Source of the DNA: JAGNHN01 sp964590645
Lineage (GTDB): Bacteria > Bacteroidota > Bacteroidia > Bacteroidales > JAGNHN01
NCBI GenBank assembly: GCA_964590645.1
Contig: CAZPYJ010000002.1
Location: 1-64,000 of the forward strand
DNA: 64,000 bases
Reading direction: 5' to 3'
The notes below the pieces were generated by a model. It did not search any database. It was given only the letters and a program-made list of their open reading frames with translations, and was not told where the DNA came from. Shown here piece after piece: positions 8,653 to 17,534 of the stretch (position 1 is its first letter; the number at the start of each line of letters is the position of its first letter). Made by a program: the position numbers and the translations under genes.

Positions 8653-8660
8653 CAAATATA
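8653..8660 (-). promoter_or_regulatory. -7 box (TATATTTG) of the hpt-adk-obg operon
   Basis: Exact TAnnTTTG on the minus strand, 16 bp before the hpt ATG and directly after the terminator of the upstream gene. The position fits a short leader and fixes the hpt start. Confidence 0.55.
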
Positions 8661-8668
8661 AAATAATT

Positions 8669-8690
8669 GTGGCAGCCTGTAAGCTGCCAC
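8669..8690 (-). terminator. Terminator hairpin after the NYN-CSD gene
   Basis: A perfect 8-bp stem (GTGGCAGC / GCTGCCAC) with a 6-base loop. On the minus strand it is followed by an A/T-rich AATTATTTTATATTT. It lies 27 bp beyond the stop codon of the 8717-9622 gene. Confidence 0.65.
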
Positions 8691-8716
8691 GTGCTCATTT
8701 CCGTTCCGAGCAGCAA

Positions 8717-9622
8717 TTAATCCCCCGCATAATGCACATCGGTGGCCACTTCTCTGCCATCCTGATTTCTTTCAATCCTGAAGCGTACCGGGTCTCCCGC
8801 CCGGATCTCATTGAAATCGATCCCGTGCAGATTGGAGAAATGAAAGAAAAGGTTGTCGGGGGGGAAATAAATAAACCCATATCCTTCCTTAATGGAAAGG
8901 ACCTCGCTGGTGGTATATCCTTCACCTTCATCCTCCTGATAGACAGGCAATCGGGTAGCCACGTGTTTCTGGGCCACAAAGAGATTGTTCACAACACTGT
9001 CGTTGTCGGAATCCGGATCGTCGATCAACTCATTCATCTCAATGGGGTAGGAAACCACATCCATCAGCTCGTGAGAAGTACGCATCAGCTTTTCGTTCCC
9101 GTAGTTGTCTGTGTATTTAAATTCCCAGGAAAGCAGCATTAAATTGGTTCCGAGCGTATTGATCTTTTTTGCCAGAGGAACATAATCCCCATCACCGGCG
9201 ATCAGCACCAGCACATCAAATTCTTTATACAAGGCCAACTCAAAAGCTTCCATTGCCAGCCACACTTCAATGCCCTTCTCTTCCGGTTGTCCTTGCAGTG
9301 TCCGCAAAGGCAGGTAATGAGTGGTCACCCCTTCAGACATCAGAATATCATCGAATACCCGGTCGTAATACAACAGGTTTCCCTTCTGGCTTGCTTCTTT
9401 CGCATTCAGCCGTGTGCGGAAATAATGGGCATCTACAATCTGGCATTGCGCATACTGACTCTCTTCCAGTTCTGCGACCTTATAGCGGATGAATTCGTGC
9501 AATCCTGAAATATTGATGCGGCTTTTTCTGGGATGGTTGTAGTTGTAATAATTGCTGACGTGATACAAATAATTTCCATCGTAAATGACCCCGATACGGG
9601 TAAGGTTACTTAATCTTTCCAT
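8717..9622 (-). CDS. NYN-domain protein with C-terminal cold-shock-like domain
   Basis: A 301-residue protein joining a PIN-like NYN (LabA/DUF88) domain to a cold-shock-like OB fold. In the NYN domain (about 10-200), the acidic residues of the putative nuclease site are seen in GVIYDGNYLYH, KGIEVWLAMEAF and VLIAGDGDYVPLAKKI. The OB fold (about 236-298) contains IKEGYGFIYFPPDNLFFHFSNL, matching the KGFGFI and VFVHFS RNA-binding signatures. The architecture suggests an RNA-binding or RNA-cleaving enzyme. The target is unknown. It is a single gene, divergent from purE, with a terminator downstream. A TACATTCG sequence about 30 bp upstream is one base off the -7 consensus. Confidence 0.82.
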   Translation of the reverse strand: MERLSNLTRIGVIYDGNYLYHVSNYYNYNHPRKSRINISGLHEFIRYKVAELEESQYAQCQIVDAHYFRTRLNAKEASQKGNLLYYDRVFDDILMSEGVTTHYLPLRTLQGQPEEKGIEVWLAMEAFELALYKEFDVLVLIAGDGDYVPLAKKINTLGTNLMLLSWEFKYTDNYGNEKLMRTSHELMDVVSYPIEMNELIDDPDSDNDSVVNNLFVAQKHVATRLPVYQEDEGEGYTTSEVLSIKEGYGFIYFPPDNLFFHFSNLHGIDFNEIRAGDPVRFRIERNQDGREVATDVHYAGD

Positions 9623-9699
9623 ATAATATTATGAATCTTAGTATGGGCGGCGAATGTACGCTTTTTTGCGATTATGGGGTTGAAGTCGTCGGGCTTTGG

Positions 9700-9707
9700 T
9701 ATTTTTG
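9700..9707 (+). promoter_or_regulatory. -7 box (TATTTTTG) for purE
   Basis: Exact TAnnTTTG, 24 bp upstream of the purE ATG at 9732. It lies inside the longer in-frame reading from 9696, so that extension is unlikely to be translated. Confidence 0.5.
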
Positions 9708-9731
9708 CCCGGCAATCAAGCCGATAATCAA

Positions 9732-10244
9732 ATGAAAGCACGGGTGAGCATAATAATGGGAAGCACTTCAGATATGCCTGTAATGGCAGAAGCCTGCAAA
9801 GTGCTGGACGAGTTGGAAATTCCCTTTGAGTTGAATGCCCTTTCTGCACACAGGACGCCGGAGATGGTACACGATTTTGCCGTGAATGCGCATAAAAACG
9901 GAATCAAGGTGATTATTGCCGGTGCGGGGGGTGCAGCCCATCTTCCCGGTGTAGTGGCCGCCAATACACCGCTGCCGGTGATCGGTGTGCCAGTGCGCGC
10001 CAGCATTTCGATTGACGGCTGGGATTCCATCCTGAGTATCCTCCAAATGCCCCCCGGCATCCCGGTTGCGACGGTAGGCCTGGATGCAGCCAGAAATGCA
10101 GGGATCCTTGCGGCACAAATCATCAGCACAGGGGATAAGATCCTTCAGGAAAGAATCATCCGCTTTAAGGAAAACCTTGGGGATAAGATTGTTAAAGCCA
10201 ACCAGGAACTGGCTGAGGTGCAGTTCAGGTTTCGGGTGAAGTAA
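9732..10244 (+). CDS. purE: N5-carboxyaminoimidazole ribonucleotide mutase
   Basis: A 170-residue class I PurE converting N5-CAIR to CAIR in purine synthesis. The motifs IIMGSTSDMPVM, LSAHRTPE (catalytic histidine), AGAGGAAHLPGVVAA and LQMPPGIPVATV are all present. The usual length is 160-170 residues. No purK lies next to it in the window. The ATG at 9732 is supported by the promoter box at 9700-9707. Confidence 0.95.
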   Translation: MKARVSIIMGSTSDMPVMAEACKVLDELEIPFELNALSAHRTPEMVHDFAVNAHKNGIKVIIAGAGGAAHLPGVVAANTPLPVIGVPVRASISIDGWDSILSILQMPPGIPVATVGLDAARNAGILAAQIISTGDKILQERIIRFKENLGDKIVKANQELAEVQFRFRVK

Positions 10245-10420
10245 GGCTCTTTTTGCCCCTCTCCCCTCTTTCTGCTTACTACCCCTCTCCTTCCCTGCCC
10301 GGGAGGCCGCTCTCCTGTGTAGGCTTGCATTAATTTGGATTGAGTATAAATTCCTTGTCAGCACAAGCAGAGGGATGCATTTTCCATACTTTTAGCCCTC
10401 ATAAATATGGATAATCTCCT

Positions 10421-10960
10421 ATGCGCATCGCAAGAATTCAGAACGACCACACTCCTGCACAGGCCGAAGCCGTGGATGTGCGGATCATCGACAGCCTGAT
10501 CGAGAAATACAAGGGCAAAAAAGGCAGTCTTATTCCCCTGCTCCAGGGAGCCCAGAACGAATTTGGATATATCCCCCGGGAAGCCTTCGCTTACATATCA
10601 GAACGAACCGGACTGGACTTAAGTGATATGTACGGGGTGGCCACCTTTTATGCTCAGTTCAGGCTCAGCCCCGTAGGAAAACACATCGTGAAAGTATGTC
10701 ACGGGACAGCCTGCCACGTGCAGAACGCAGACAAGATTACCGATGCCCTGATTGATGCCCTGGGGGTACCCGACGGGGGCACTACCGAGGATGGCCTCTT
10801 CACCCTTGAATCTGTGGCCTGTCTGGGTTGTTGCTCTCTGGCTCCCGTAATGATGATCGGAGATGAAACCTATGGCAAACTGACCGGGCCTGAATCGGTG
10901 AAGATCGTTAAAAACATCAGAATCAAAGAAAAGCAAGCCAACGGAGAAGATCTCCATTAA
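10421..10960 (+). CDS. NuoE-like [2Fe-2S] subunit (24 kDa family)
   Basis: A 179-residue thioredoxin-fold [2Fe-2S] protein of the NuoE/HydC family. IIDSLIEKYKGKKGSLIPLLQ and the YGVATFYAQF signature are at about residues 25-80. The cluster ligands sit in CHGTACHVQ and in ACLGCC. Subunits of this type pair with a NuoF-like flavoprotein in complex I, NAD-linked formate dehydrogenases and bifurcating hydrogenases. It is the first of three tightly spaced genes (10 and 21 bp gaps). With no other nuo genes nearby, it serves a soluble NAD(P)H enzyme rather than complex I. TACTTTTA at about 10387 is one base off the -7 consensus. Confidence 0.88.
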   Translation: MRIARIQNDHTPAQAEAVDVRIIDSLIEKYKGKKGSLIPLLQGAQNEFGYIPREAFAYISERTGLDLSDMYGVATFYAQFRLSPVGKHIVKVCHGTACHVQNADKITDALIDALGVPDGGTTEDGLFTLESVACLGCCSLAPVMMIGDETYGKLTGPESVKIVKNIRIKEKQANGEDLH

Positions 10961-10970
10961 TGCCCCGATT

Positions 10971-12749
10971 ATGTCCAAAACACAAGTAATCGTCGGACTG
11001 GGAAGCTGCGGTATTGCCGCCGGTGCCGGAAAGACTTTTGAAAAGATCAGCCAGCTTCAATCTTCCGAATCCCTTGACTTTGAGTTAAAAAAGACAAGCT
11101 GCGTAGGGATGTGCTACAACGAACCCCTGGTGGAGGTGATCGATGAAAGCGGTTCATACCTGTATGGCGGAGTGGATGAGGAAAGAGCGATTCAGATCAT
11201 TGACAAACATATCGTGAACCACGAGCCGGTGAGAGAACTGGTGGTACGCTCGGATCTTTTTGAGACCGCCGACAAGGAATTCCTTGACACCCAGGTGAAG
11301 ATTGCCCTGCGCAACTGCGGCTTTATCGATCCTGAATCCATCGAAGAATATGAAGCCAGACAAGGCTACCTGTCCCTGAAGCAGATCGGGGGTGAGGGCA
11401 TCAGCCAGGAAGAAGTCATCCGGACCGTACTTGATTCAGGCCTCCGCGGCCGTGGAGGCGGAGGATTCCCAACCGGAATGAAGTGGCGTTTCGCCTTCAA
11501 GAACCCTTCCCCTGAAAAGTATATCATCTGTAATGCCGACGAGGGAGACCCCGGGGCCTTTATGGATCGCTCCCTGCTGGAAGGGGATCCGCATAGTGTC
11601 ATTGAGGGGATGATCATCGGGGCTTATGCCATCGGCGCTACCAGTGGGGTAATCTATTGCCGCGCCGAATACCCTTTGGCTATCAAACGTCTGGAAATTG
11701 CCATCGACCAGGCCAGAGAGAAAGGCTATCTGGGTAAAAACATCGCCGGAATCCAGGGTTTCCATTTCGATATGTACATCAAAGAAGGAGCCGGCGCCTT
11801 CGTCTGCGGCGAAGAAACCGCCCTGATCGCTTCGGTGGAAGGAGAAAGAGGAATGCCACGGAAAAGGCCACCCTTCCCGGCTGAATCCGGTTTATGGGGA
11901 AAACCCACCAACATCAATAATGTGGAAACCTGGGCCAATATTCCCTGGATCATTCAACACGGTGCGGAAGCGTACGCACAATATGGTACCGAGAAATCCA
12001 AAGGCACAAAAGTATTTGCCCTTGCAGGAAAAATCAAACGCTCAGGACTGGTGGAAGTACCGATGGGTATTACCATCCGGGATATCATATTCAAACTTGG
12101 GGGCGGGATTCCACAAAATAAGAAGTTCAAAGCAGTGCAACTCGGCGGCCCCTCCGGAGGCTGCATCCCTGAATACCTGGCCGATACCATCGTAGATTAT
12201 GATTCCGTCAATGCCACCGGAGCCATTATGGGATCGGGAGGGATGGTTGTTATGGACGAAACCACCTGTATGGTCGATGTGGCCCGTTTCTTCCTCGACT
12301 TTACCCAGAAGGAAAGTTGCGGAAAATGTACCTTCTGCCGCATCGGAACCAAACGGATGCTCGAAATCCTGACCCGCATTACAGAAGGTGAAGGCCAGGA
12401 AGGAGATCTTGAACTACTGCAGGATCTTTCTGAGCAGATCAAAGACAATTCGCTCTGTGGCCTGGGACAAACTGCACCCAATCCGGTATTGACAACCATC
12501 CGGTATTTCAGAGATGAATACGAAGCGCATATCCGGGATAAGAAATGCCCTGCCAAGGTCTGCAAGGCTTTGCTTACCTATACGATAGATCCGGAAAAAT
12601 GCACTGGTTGCACGGTTTGTGCAAAAAAATGCCCGGTGGACTGCATCAGCGGGGAACGTAAACAGATTCACCTGATCGATCAGGAAGCCTGTATCCGATG
12701 TGGGGAGTGCTACAGCCGTTGCCGCTTCGAGGCCATTCTAATTCAATAA
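10971..12749 (+). CDS. NuoF-like NADH-binding flavoprotein with extra ferredoxin domains
   Basis: A 592-residue NADH-oxidising subunit. A thioredoxin-like N-terminal domain carries cysteines at CGIAAGA and CVGMC (residues ~13-48). The NADH/FMN domain has GLRGRGGGGFPTGMKW and NADEGDPGAFMDR. The N3-type cluster binding segment is ESCGKCTFCRIG. A C-terminal 2[4Fe-4S] ferredoxin (CTGCTVCAKKCP and CIRCGECYSRC) completes it. This order is that of the HydB/FdhB-type flavoproteins of soluble bifurcating hydrogenases and NAD-dependent formate dehydrogenases, rather than of plain NuoF. It should pass electrons from NADH to the partner subunits encoded on either side. Confidence 0.9.
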   Translation: MSKTQVIVGLGSCGIAAGAGKTFEKISQLQSSESLDFELKKTSCVGMCYNEPLVEVIDESGSYLYGGVDEERAIQIIDKHIVNHEPVRELVVRSDLFETADKEFLDTQVKIALRNCGFIDPESIEEYEARQGYLSLKQIGGEGISQEEVIRTVLDSGLRGRGGGGFPTGMKWRFAFKNPSPEKYIICNADEGDPGAFMDRSLLEGDPHSVIEGMIIGAYAIGATSGVIYCRAEYPLAIKRLEIAIDQAREKGYLGKNIAGIQGFHFDMYIKEGAGAFVCGEETALIASVEGERGMPRKRPPFPAESGLWGKPTNINNVETWANIPWIIQHGAEAYAQYGTEKSKGTKVFALAGKIKRSGLVEVPMGITIRDIIFKLGGGIPQNKKFKAVQLGGPSGGCIPEYLADTIVDYDSVNATGAIMGSGGMVVMDETTCMVDVARFFLDFTQKESCGKCTFCRIGTKRMLEILTRITEGEGQEGDLELLQDLSEQIKDNSLCGLGQTAPNPVLTTIRYFRDEYEAHIRDKKCPAKVCKALLTYTIDPEKCTGCTVCAKKCPVDCISGERKQIHLIDQEACIRCGECYSRCRFEAILIQ

Positions 12750-12770
12750 TCGACCTGATATTTCAGCACA

Positions 12771-15700
12771 ATGACCGAACAACTCAATATCATCCTGAAC
12801 GGAAAAGCCATCAAAGGCAAAGCAGGTGAGAGCATCCTTGAACTCTCCCGCCGCTTTAATGTGGACATCCCTACTTTATGTTACGATCCCCGCCTGGATC
12901 CCTATTCATCCTGTTTTGTATGTGTGGTGGAAGTGGAAGGTATGCGCGGATTGCAACCGGCCTGCTCTACACGGCTGGCCGAAGGAATGAAGATATGGAC
13001 CGAGAATGAGCGGGTTCGCAAATCCCGCAAATCCGCCATCGATCTGATGGTAAGCAATCATTACGCCGATTGCGTGGCACCCTGCCAGCAAAGCTGTCCG
13101 GCTGGTGTGGATGTACAAGGCTATATCTCTCTGATCGAGAAAGGGATGTACAAGGAAGCAGTGGAGGTGATCAAAGAAACCAATCCCCTTCCGGCAGTAT
13201 GCGGCCGCGTTTGCGTCAGGCCCTGCGAACTAGCCTGCCGGCGTAAGCTGTTGGATGAAGGCGCCCCAGTGGGCATTGATTACCTGAAAAGATTTGCGGC
13301 AGATATGGATCTTGCCTCCGGTGATCCCTATATGCCCAGGATGGAAGCTCCCACAGGAAAAAAAGTAGCCATCATCGGAGCCGGGCCCGGCGGATTGTCC
13401 GCCGCCTTCTTCCTGCAAAAGAAGGGCCATCAGGCTGATATATACGAGGCTGCCCCGGCCGCCGGGGGATGGCTGCGCTACGGGATTCCTGAATACCGCC
13501 TGCCCAATGATGTGCTGCAACAGGAGGTAGATGCCATCACCCGAATGGGGGCAAATATCTACTACAATAAGAAACTGGGCGAAAACCTGCATTATGCGGA
13601 TCTGCGCAAAGAATACGACGCCCTCGTCCTGGCCATCGGATCGCAGAAAGGAACCCTCCTGGGCGCCGAAGGCGAAGAAGCTGAAGGGGTCTATTCCGGC
13701 ATCGACTTCCTGAAAGAAATGGAGGTGAGTGGCGAGCGTAAAGATTTTCGCGGAAAGAAGGTAGCGGTAGTCGGGGGTGGTAACACAGCGATGGACTGCT
13801 GCCGCACCTCTGTGCGTTGTGGAGCAGATAAAGTATATGTGATCTACCGCCGTACGGAAAAAGAAATGCCTGCCAACCCTATCGAAATACACGAATCCAA
13901 ACTGGAAGGCATCGAATACCTTTTCCTTACCAACCCTAAGAAAGTCAATGCAGATGAGAATGGACGCGTAAAATCGGTTACCTGTCTGAAAATGGAGTTG
14001 GGCGCCCCCGATGCTTCAGGGCGCCGCCGCCCGGTACCTATGGAAGGATCTGATTTTGACATAGAAGTGGATATTATCCTGGCTGCCATCGGACAGAAAA
14101 CCGTGGCCGATTTCCTCGAAGACGTCAATGGCAGTGGTGTGGAAGGGGAACTCAAGGTGAACCGCTGGGGCGACCTGGATGCAGATTCGAAAACCCTCCA
14201 AACCGGAGTAGCCTCCATTTTTGCTGCCGGTGACGGGGTTACAGGCCCGGCCACCCTGATTGAGGCCATTGGACAGGCCAAACTGGCCTCCCATAGTTGT
14301 CATCTCTACCTGAGCGGAATGGAAGTCAAGCCCCCCAAAGCTCCTTTCATCATCAGCCGTGATAGATTCAAGGAACAAAAACCGGACGCATATCAGGGAC
14401 AGTTCGTCCCCCAGGAAAGGGAAGAAATGCCCACCCTTCCCGCCGGTGAACGAATGAATTTTAAGGAAGTGGAGCTGGGTTACGCTGGGGAAGAAGTGGC
14501 AAAACACGAAACCCATCGCTGCCTGGAATGCGGGTGCTCGGAATACTTCGAATGCGACCTGAAAAGGGTGGCGGAAGCTTACGAGGCTGAACAAACGCGT
14601 TACGGAGGCGAATTCAAAGAGTATCAGGTAGATTTCAGGCATCCCTATATTGAAATTGATAACAACAAATGCATCCTCTGCGGAAGGTGCATCCGGATAT
14701 GCAAGGAAGTGGTGGGAGCCAATGCCCTGGGCTTCATCAACCGGGGATTCGAAACCTATGTGGCGCCTGCGATGGGTGAATCACTGCGGGATACCCATTG
14801 TGAATCCTGCGGGATGTGCATCTCTACCTGCCCCACAGCAGCCATCACCGAGAATTTCCTCTTTAAACCCGGTCCGGTTAAAACGGATAAGGATAAAACC
14901 ATCTGCCATTACTGTAGTGTCGGCTGCGAACTTGAACTCAACCACAAGAATGGCTTTGTGATGCGGGTCAAGGGCAGCAACGGACTGATCAATAAGAACA
15001 CCAACATCTGCCGCTACGGAAAATTCGGCTACCAGCCATACAATCAGAAGGATCGTATTACCCAACCTCTGCTGCGCGATGGAGACAAGTGGAAAGAGAT
15101 CAGCTTTGAGGAAGCCTTTGGCATTATCGCTGACAAGGTAAAGGCGGTGAAGGCTGATGAAAATGCCTTTTTTGCCGGAGCCAGGCTCACGAACGAAGAG
15201 CAGTATATGGTGCAAAAACTGGCCCGTGCCGGCGCCCGGACGAACAATGCCGGCAGCTTCCATTACCTGGGACGAGGAGAAGGCTATAGCCAGTCCAGCC
15301 AGCAAAATGTGCCCCTGGAAGCCCTTGGAAAAGCAGACCAAATCTGGATTATGGGTACGCGTATCCAGGATGAACACGCTGTGGTGGGCTTTGAAATCCA
15401 GAATGCCCGGGTGAAAAGAGGAACCCGTTTGGGGGTCATCAGTACAGAAGGAATTACCGGCCTGGAACATAAATCCGAAGATATCGTGAGAATCAATGAC
15501 TATTACCACTTTCTGAAAGCGGTCAATCATTATATTCTCTCCAACGGACTGGAAAACAGGATGTGGCTCGACAGCAATGAAGCCGGCTTTGAAGCATACC
15601 GCGATCAGTTGCTGGAAGAAGATTTTGATGATCACTTCGAAAGAGCGGGTTCCTGTTGCGTGGACCACCTGCTTGGTTTTGCCCGGGATATCAGTAAAGC

Positions 15701-16457
15701 CGAAAGTGCTGTGCTTGTCTTCTCTGAAAAAGAATTAACCGCCAATGCGGTGATCGAACTGCATAACCTTGCAATGATCACCGGGCGTCTGGGTAAAACC
15801 GCCAATGGTATTTTCGCCCTGAAGGAGAAGAACAACAGCCACGGACTCCACGATATGGGTCTCGATCCCCTCCTCCTTCCTGCCGGACTTTCGTTCAGGG
15901 AGCACAAGGGTTTTGTGGCCAAAACCTGGGGCATCGATGCCCTTCCGGAAAAAAGCAGCAACCTGCTTAGTGGATTGAATGATGGGATTTTCCGCAACAT
16001 CTTCATTTTCGGAGAAGATCCTGTGGGCTGTGCCATCCACAAAGATGAGGTGCAAGCCTGGCTGGAAAAAGCTGATTTTCTGATGGTACAGGATATCTTC
16101 CATAATGAAACCACTGCGCTGGCCGACCTTATTCTACCGGCAAGCTTTGGAGCGGAAGTAGAGGGTAGTTTCACCAATGCCCAGAGAGTAATCCAGCAGT
16201 TCAGCCCCGCACTGCCTCCCAAAATTATATTTGACGGGGTGGCTCAGTTGGCCGGCATTCTGAAAGCGCTCGGAGTGAACGGCATCACGAGTCCGGAAGA
16301 AGCCCGGGAAGAAATCTTTCGCCTGCTTCCACAGCAAGGAACAGCAAAAGCTTCGCTTAAACCAACTCCCGGTGATGATGGTACCCGCCTTTTTGATTAT
16401 GGCTGTGACGACCTCACCCGGCGCTTTGAAATGGCATTCAGGGAAGCCTTCGCCTGA
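12771..16457 (+). CDS. NuoG/FdhA-like protein with embedded GltD (NADPH/FAD) module
   Basis: A 1228-residue multi-cofactor protein. Residues 1-75 are a [2Fe-2S] ferredoxin (C37, C48, C51, C65). From 97, NHYADC begins the NuoG-like [4Fe-4S] His-Cys segment, but a whole GltD-like module intervenes. That module has cysteine clusters at 101-156, an FAD motif IIGAGPGGLSAA at 201-212, and a NADPH motif VVGGGNTAMDCC near 328. The NuoG segment then appears to resume near 585 with CLECGCSEYFECDLK. Two [4Fe-4S] sites follow (CILCGRCIRIC ~633; CESCGMCISTC ~677), then a molybdopterin-type domain whose cluster motif is CHYCSVGC (~711). No formate-dehydrogenase (Sec/Cys)-His active-site motif is visible; the aligned region reads YLGRGEGYSQSSQQ. 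With NuoEF-like partners it may couple NADH, NADPH and ferredoxin. The exact reaction is not deducible. Confidence 0.85.
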   Translation: MTEQLNIILNGKAIKGKAGESILELSRRFNVDIPTLCYDPRLDPYSSCFVCVVEVEGMRGLQPACSTRLAEGMKIWTENERVRKSRKSAIDLMVSNHYADCVAPCQQSCPAGVDVQGYISLIEKGMYKEAVEVIKETNPLPAVCGRVCVRPCELACRRKLLDEGAPVGIDYLKRFAADMDLASGDPYMPRMEAPTGKKVAIIGAGPGGLSAAFFLQKKGHQADIYEAAPAAGGWLRYGIPEYRLPNDVLQQEVDAITRMGANIYYNKKLGENLHYADLRKEYDALVLAIGSQKGTLLGAEGEEAEGVYSGIDFLKEMEVSGERKDFRGKKVAVVGGGNTAMDCCRTSVRCGADKVYVIYRRTEKEMPANPIEIHESKLEGIEYLFLTNPKKVNADENGRVKSVTCLKMELGAPDASGRRRPVPMEGSDFDIEVDIILAAIGQKTVADFLEDVNGSGVEGELKVNRWGDLDADSKTLQTGVASIFAAGDGVTGPATLIEAIGQAKLASHSCHLYLSGMEVKPPKAPFIISRDRFKEQKPDAYQGQFVPQEREEMPTLPAGERMNFKEVELGYAGEEVAKHETHRCLECGCSEYFECDLKRVAEAYEAEQTRYGGEFKEYQVDFRHPYIEIDNNKCILCGRCIRICKEVVGANALGFINRGFETYVAPAMGESLRDTHCESCGMCISTCPTAAITENFLFKPGPVKTDKDKTICHYCSVGCELELNHKNGFVMRVKGSNGLINKNTNICRYGKFGYQPYNQKDRITQPLLRDGDKWKEISFEEAFGIIADKVKAVKADENAFFAGARLTNEEQYMVQKLARAGARTNNAGSFHYLGRGEGYSQSSQQNVPLEALGKADQIWIMGTRIQDEHAVVGFEIQNARVKRGTRLGVISTEGITGLEHKSEDIVRINDYYHFLKAVNHYILSNGLENRMWLDSNEAGFEAYRDQLLEEDFDDHFERAGSCCVDHLLGFARDISKAESAVLVFSEKELTANAVIELHNLAMITGRLGKTANGIFALKEKNNSHGLHDMGLDPLLLPAGLSFREHKGFVAKTWGIDALPEKSSNLLSGLNDGIFRNIFIFGEDPVGCAIHKDEVQAWLEKADFLMVQDIFHNETTALADLILPASFGAEVEGSFTNAQRVIQQFSPALPPKIIFDGVAQLAGILKALGVNGITSPEEAREEIFRLLPQQGTAKASLKPTPGDDGTRLFDYGCDDLTRRFEMAFREAFA

Positions 16458-16498
16458 GCTTAGGATGAGTATCGCCGGCTTTTTGCACCTTTGCAGAG

Positions 16499-17347
16499 AT
16501 GAAGCCTGCGAAGTCAATTAAGATGTGGGTCAGTGACCTGGATGGAACCCTGCTTGAAAAGAATGGCAGGATCAGCCAGGCCAACCTGGAAGTATTCAGG
16601 AAGCTCGGCCGGGAGAAGGTCATCCGTGTCATTGCCACCGGAAGAAACCTGTTTTCCTTTACACGCGTGCTGCCCCCGGAATCCTTACCCCTGGATTACC
16701 TTGTCTTTGCAACCGGTACCGGCATTCTGGATATCCAAAGCAGGGAACTGATCTATCGCAAATGCTTTGCACAGGATGATGTCATCAGAATAGGCCGCAT
16801 TTTGATAGAAAAAGAAATATCCTTTATGATCCAGGCGGCCGTCCCGGATAATCATTACTTTCATTTTACCGAGGGGCGCCGTGTTTCGGAAGATTTCAAG
16901 CGAAGGCTGGAAGTGTATGATGGCTTTGGCAGCCCACTGCAATCTCTCGACCAACTGAAAGAAACATCCCAGTTCCTGGCTATCCTTGATGGCGGCCTCA
17001 GCGAATTGCAGCAGCTTTCTCCCCTCTTCAGGGATTACCGGATTATTCGCACTACCTCCCCTCTGGATCACAAAAGTACCTGGATGGAAATCTTTCCACA
17101 GGAAGTCAGCAAGGGCGAAGCGGTAAACTTTCTGGCCGGCAGGCACGGCATTCATTCCAATGAGGTGCTTTGTGTAGGCAATGATTATAATGATGTTGAG
17201 ATGCTGGACTATGCCGGTTTAGCTTTTGTCACCGACAATGCTCCGTCCGATTTAAAGCAGACCTATATTCCTGTTTGTCATCCGAAGGAAGATGTGCTGC
17301 CTTTTATCCATCATTGGTTGCACAAATCCGCCCAATATCCTTTATGA
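16499..17347 (+). CDS. Cof-type HAD-superfamily phosphatase
   Basis: A 282-residue cytoplasmic HAD hydrolase. Motif I is VSDLDGTLLEKNG near residue 12. The motif III lysine is in SKGEAVNFLAG, and motif IV is VGNDYNDVEMLDYAG near 227. The type IIB cap domain lies between. Such enzymes dephosphorylate sugar phosphates, FMN or pyridoxal phosphate. The substrate is not predictable here. The sequence GCACCTTTGC just upstream is one base off the -7 promoter consensus. Confidence 0.88.
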   Translation: MKPAKSIKMWVSDLDGTLLEKNGRISQANLEVFRKLGREKVIRVIATGRNLFSFTRVLPPESLPLDYLVFATGTGILDIQSRELIYRKCFAQDDVIRIGRILIEKEISFMIQAAVPDNHYFHFTEGRRVSEDFKRRLEVYDGFGSPLQSLDQLKETSQFLAILDGGLSELQQLSPLFRDYRIIRTTSPLDHKSTWMEIFPQEVSKGEAVNFLAGRHGIHSNEVLCVGNDYNDVEMLDYAGLAFVTDNAPSDLKQTYIPVCHPKEDVLPFIHHWLHKSAQYPL

Positions 17348-17534
17348 GTTCCTTTGATCATACCCTGTGACTCTTCTGTGCTGATCTGCGGAATCTGCGG
17401 GATAACTTTGGAAGGTAAGCCCTGAAAACCGAAAACAGTTCTACCTTGTCTTTCCCGATACACCTATTTCCTCCGCAGCGTGTCTATCGACTAAGTTCGT
17501 ATCTTGAATCGACTTGCCGCAATCAGATTGCCTT
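17348..17534. other. Short intergenic stretch with a CTGCGG direct repeat
   Basis: It contains gatctgcggaatctgcggg, a doubled ATCTGCGG reminiscent of dispersed intergenic repeats. No gene or terminator is evident. Confidence 0.35.

Noticed and set aside
14016..15668. Long minus-strand frames opposite the NuoG/GltD-like gene
   Set aside because: Shadow frames of a strongly conserved plus-strand gene.
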